DNA of 33,377 nucleotides from Candidatus Nanopelagicales bacterium. GTDB lineage: Bacteria > Actinomycetota > Actinomycetes > S36-B12. The position numbers were made by a program, and so were the translations under genes. The notes beneath the pieces were generated by a model, which was not told the DNA's origin, ran no database searches, and was given only the letters and a program-made list of their open reading frames with translations. The stretch is from NCBI GenBank assembly GCA_023253325.1, contig JALRGY010000008.1, positions 1-33,377 of the forward strand. The letters run 5' to 3'. The stretch's first letter is position 1. Each line of letters starts with the position of its first letter. This document shows, one piece after another, positions 33,009-33,377 of this stretch.

Positions 33009-33377
33009 CTATCGCCTTTTTTCATCTGATGGCGGACCACCGGGCGGGTCTTGGGTGTGCAATTCCGTGAGGTATTCATTCCACGCAACCGCATCAGGAT
33101 CCTGTTCCATTACTTGCTCTCGCTCGGCCTCCTCGGCCTCCCGAGTGATGCGAGCGGTGCGGTCCTTAAAGTGTTGGGATATCGACAGCGAGAGACTTCC
33201 ATGCTTGCGATATCGATTCCACACCACGATGGCAAAAATGCCGATAATGGGCCACTGAATTGCATAGACAAAGGATCGTGACACGCCCTCTGTCGCACGA
33301 CCCACCTGGTTGACGGTGGCAAATGTGCAGAGCGCCAGGACGAGTGCCAGCGGCACATGCAATTGCCAAAAGTCTTT
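33009..33377 (-). CDS. Membrane protein, unknown function (cut by right edge)
   Basis: The frame is open to the last base, so the N-terminus is missing; about 122 residues are visible. There are two hydrophobic helices (VPLALVLALCTFATV and FVYAIQWPIIGIFAIVVWNRY), a charged middle with a likely helix (ITREAEEAEREQVMEQDPDA) and the ending WNEYLTELH plus a Pro/Gly tail. WP in the second helix and the AWNEYLTEL element resemble a widespread actinobacterial two-helix protein family of unknown role. It is likely transcribed towards the channel gene. Confidence 0.65.
   Translation of the reverse strand, partial: KDFWQLHVPLALVLALCTFATVNQVGRATEGVSRSFVYAIQWPIIGIFAIVVWNRYRKHGSLSLSISQHFKDRTARITREAEEAEREQVMEQDPDAVAWNEYLTELHTQDPPGGPPSDEKRR

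Overview
The window looks like a chromosomal segment of an aquatic actinobacterium (Actinomycetota) with balanced base composition and dense, overlapping operons. The actinobacterial signals are a mycothiol-type DsbA-fold nitroreductase, a group II truncated haemoglobin (trHbO), DUF5130 and DUF3159 proteins, and an EttA-thioesterase-SSB block. A green-type actinorhodopsin gene points to a sunlit-water lineage such as the pelagic Nanopelagicales or planktonic Microbacteriaceae. I cannot fix the species, and I see no rRNA, phage, insertion sequence or CRISPR.

Layout. Positions 1-3120 hold the end of a DUF3159 gene and a convergent four-gene operon on the minus strand (nitroreductase-like protein, DCC-family protein, threonine aldolase, Nei/Fpg glycosylase). 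Positions 3237-6490 hold aminopeptidase N, DUF5130 and a small membrane protein. Positions 6539-13285 form a plus-strand run: prolyl oligopeptidase, MscS channel, SDR-DUF2867 protein, trHbO and GH13 alpha-glucosidase. Positions 13297-16666 are minus strand: unknown protein, thioesterase, EttA and an SSB paralogue. From memory, much of 1-16.7 kb matches the order of Mycobacterium tuberculosis Rv2464c-Rv2478c, so it is an old conserved actinobacterial block with local insertions.

Positions 16856-24677 are more accessory: a DoxX-like protein, the actinorhodopsin, tRNA-Arg(UCU), a GAF-LuxR regulator, a large secreted protein, Hsp20, a secreted subtilase with a partner, and a second GAF-LuxR regulator related to the first. 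Positions 24961-28567 are a translationally coupled glycan module (GT4 glycosyltransferase, probable alpha/alpha-barrel protein, GH130 phosphorylase-like enzyme). The remainder holds a UPF0303 protein, a small membrane protein, a complete Zn/Mn-type ABC importer behind a perfect dyad operator, a voltage-gated-type K+ channel, and a membrane gene cut by the right edge.

The most interesting points are: (1) a repeated promoter geometry, in which a -10-like hexamer lies exactly six bases before the start codon of many lead genes, implying leaderless mRNAs; (2) two GAF-LuxR regulators, one beside the rhodopsin and one beside the glycan operon, the latter sharing an 11-bp upstream motif with that operon; (3) the GT4/barrel/GH130 operon, possibly a beta-mannan-type synthesis and turnover unit; (4) a HAIR-like operator on hsp20 and a 12-bp dyad on the metal importer.
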